Position numbers and translations under genes: made by a program. Positions 20,648 through 22,083 of a stretch of 22,083 bases of DNA are shown here, piece by piece. Under the pieces are notes generated by a model. The model was not told the origin of the DNA and did no database searches. It saw only the letters and a list, made by a program, of their open reading frames with translations. Source of the DNA: Candidatus Colwellbacteria bacterium RIFCSPLOWO2_02_FULL_44_20b (GTDB taxonomy: Bacteria; Patescibacteriota; Minisyncoccia; UBA6257; Colwellbacteraceae); the NCBI GenBank assembly GCA_001817765.1, contig MHIZ01000020.1, forward strand, positions 363-22,445, in the 5' to 3' direction. How positions within the stretch are numbered: the first letter of the stretch is position 1; each line of letters opens with the position of its first letter.

Positions 20648-20689
20648 ACAACAATTGTGTTTCAGAAAAGCCAGAGAATCAGCGGATCA

Positions 20690-22083
20690 ATGAAAAAAGA
20701 AGAACCAAAAGAGAAAAAACCAGCACCCCACGGTGAAGTTATCATCCGTTTTAATAAGGTTTCATTTGCGTACGATAAAAAACAAATTCTAAACGAAGCT
20801 GATTTTTCAATCCGCAAAGGCGGGAAAATAACCCTGATGGGACAAAACGGCGCGGGCAAAAGTACGATATTTCAATTGATCAAGGGCGCACTCAAAGCAG
20901 AATCTGGTGCCGTGATAACTCCGCAAAATCTAACAATGGCAACCGCGCACCAGGTTATAACCCAAGACGAGATGAAACTCACCGTAAAAAAGTTTTTCGA
21001 AAAAGCATTTCCGAAAAAAGTTTACGATATCGAGCCACGTATCGAAAAAGTACTAAAAGCAGTTCATCTCACGACTCCCCTTTCAAAATCAGTCAAAGAC
21101 CTTTCAGGAGGGCAACAAGCTCGCTTACTTTTGGCGCAAGCCTTAATCCAAGCTCCCGACATTCTTCTTCTCGATGAACCGACGAATAATCTTGATAAAC
21201 AAGGTATTGCTCACCTCACCCAATTTCTCATTGACTACCCGAAAACCTGTATCGTAATTTCTCACGACGCCGATTTCTTAAACTCTTTCACCTACGGCGT
21301 CCTTTACCTCGACAGCTTCACCCACAAAATCGAACAATACAACGGCGATTATTTTACGGTTGTTCGTGATATCGAGACCCGACTCGAACGCGAACGTATG
21401 AAAAACGTTCGTCTTGAAAAAGATATCCAGCACCGAAAAGAACAAGCTGGTTTCTTCGCGCAAAAAGGAGGACATATGCGAGACGTTGCCCGAAAAATGA
21501 GAGAAAAAATTAGTGACCTCGAAAGTAATATCGTTGAGGTCCGGCGAGAAGATAAAACAATCAGAAACTTCATCATCCCCTGCGAAGAAAATCTAAGCGG
21601 TCAAATTCTTAAACTAGAGTCAGTTTCTTTAATGAGAGGTAGTAAACCAGTTGTAAAAAAAGTGAACGTAACCCTCAAAAAGAAAGAACGTCTACTTCTC
21701 ACGGGACCGAACGGTATTGGAAAGACAACACTTCTTGAAACGCTCGCGACCGCGAAAGCAAAAGGCGAACACATAACTCCTGGTGTCCGCATTGGTTATT
21801 ATCGCCAAGATTTTTCAACGCTCGATCCCGAAGAAACAGTGTATAAAACACTAAAGGAAACAATACGAAAAGGCGGAGAAGAAGAGCTCCGCTCCTGCGC
21901 TTCCGGATTTCTTCTTGACGCGGATATTCTAAGAACAAAAATTGGTTCACTCTCCGAAGGACAAAAAGGACTCGTGATGTTCGCGAAACTCGTCCTTGGA
22001 GAACCAGGGCTTCTAATCCTCGACGAACCGACAAACCACATCAACTTTCGTCACATTCCTGTTATCGCGAAAGCTCTCGATCG
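20690..22083 (+). CDS. ABC-F family ATPase (EttA/Uup-like), 3' end cut by window edge
   Basis: Soluble protein with twin ABC domains and no membrane segments; characterised relatives bind the ribosomal E site and act in translation or antibiotic protection. The visible 464 residues contain the first domain (Walker A GQNGAGKST 51-59, signature LSGGQQ 138-143, Walker B ILLLDEPTNNLD). A charged helical linker follows (about 225-295, RLERERMKNVRLEKDIQHRK), then the second domain (Walker A GPNGIGKTT 339-347, signature LSEGQ 421-425, Walker B LLILDEPTNHIN). The second Walker B ends HIN where most members have HLD, and the second signature is LSEGQ rather than LSGGE/Q. The EttA-specific arm is not evident, so the subgroup is left open. 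The frame runs off the window; roughly 50 or more residues are missing. Confidence 0.9.
   Translation, partial: MKKEEPKEKKPAPHGEVIIRFNKVSFAYDKKQILNEADFSIRKGGKITLMGQNGAGKSTIFQLIKGALKAESGAVITPQNLTMATAHQVITQDEMKLTVKKFFEKAFPKKVYDIEPRIEKVLKAVHLTTPLSKSVKDLSGGQQARLLLAQALIQAPDILLLDEPTNNLDKQGIAHLTQFLIDYPKTCIVISHDADFLNSFTYGVLYLDSFTHKIEQYNGDYFTVVRDIETRLERERMKNVRLEKDIQHRKEQAGFFAQKGGHMRDVARKMREKISDLESNIVEVRREDKTIRNFIIPCEENLSGQILKLESVSLMRGSKPVVKKVNVTLKKKERLLLTGPNGIGKTTLLETLATAKAKGEHITPGVRIGYYRQDFSTLDPEETVYKTLKETIRKGGEEELRSCASGFLLDADILRTKIGSLSEGQKGLVMFAKLVLGEPGLLILDEPTNHINFRHIPVIAKALD

Noticed and set aside
1..22083. Search for CRISPR arrays, transposases, integrases, terminal inverted repeats and rRNA.
   Set aside because: No regularly spaced repeats, no recombinase or transposase motifs and no rRNA-like stretches were seen by eye.

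Overview
The window reads as the chromosome of a small-genome bacterium, most likely a Candidate Phyla Radiation (Patescibacteria/Parcubacteria-type) lineage. This is inference from several signs: very tight packing with 4-20 nt gene overlaps, moderate GC, a truncated DnaX, many short membrane-anchored proteins of unknown role, a tRNA whose CCA is not encoded, and start codons that mostly lack Shine-Dalgarno sites but often carry a -10-like hexamer 6-9 nt upstream. The standard bacterial code (11) fits: TGA ends several genes and does not occur inside the long recognised ones. No IS element, prophage, CRISPR array or integron was seen.

Layout. (1) 1-7905, minus strand: a cell-envelope and chromosome-segregation cluster. 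In transcription order it holds a DUF4015-type glycosidase, an L,D-transpeptidase/D,D-carboxypeptidase fusion, scpA, scpB and a second D,D-carboxypeptidase. Then, behind its own apparent promoter, come a D-aminoacylase-like amidohydrolase, ftsW and murG (cut by the window edge). (2) 8026-12869, plus strand: dnaX, an M24 Xaa-Pro peptidase and an M1 aminopeptidase, closed by a hairpin. (3) 12911-16069, minus strand: a 173-aa orphan protein preceded by an uncatalogued 39-aa membrane ORF, an M16 zinc peptidase, a CorA metal channel and a 33-aa membrane peptide. (4) 16111-18416, plus strand: tRNA-Gln(TTG), a GIY-YIG protein, a cysteine-rich exported protein, a coiled-coil/LemA-like membrane protein and a small nucleotidyltransferase-like protein. 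(5) 18464-20156, minus strand: a DEAD-box RNA helicase preceded by a small gene that appears to start at a non-canonical codon. (6) 20285-22083, plus strand: a short orphan gene and an ABC-F ATPase cut by the window edge.

How the genes work together. Region 1 joins septal peptidoglycan synthesis (MurG, FtsW) and remodelling (LDT/DacA fusion, DacA, glycosidase, D-aminoacylase homologue) to the ScpAB condensin subunits, so wall growth and nucleoid segregation may be co-expressed. The three metallopeptidases in regions 2 and 3 suggest peptide breakdown and scavenging. The helicase and ABC-F protein serve RNA and ribosome maintenance.

The items most worth a second look are the LDT-S11 fusion with an altered KTG motif, the D-aminoacylase homologue lacking several canonical metal ligands, the non-canonical start with an in-frame TGA near 20160, the recurrent leaderless-type promoters, and two tiny membrane proteins.
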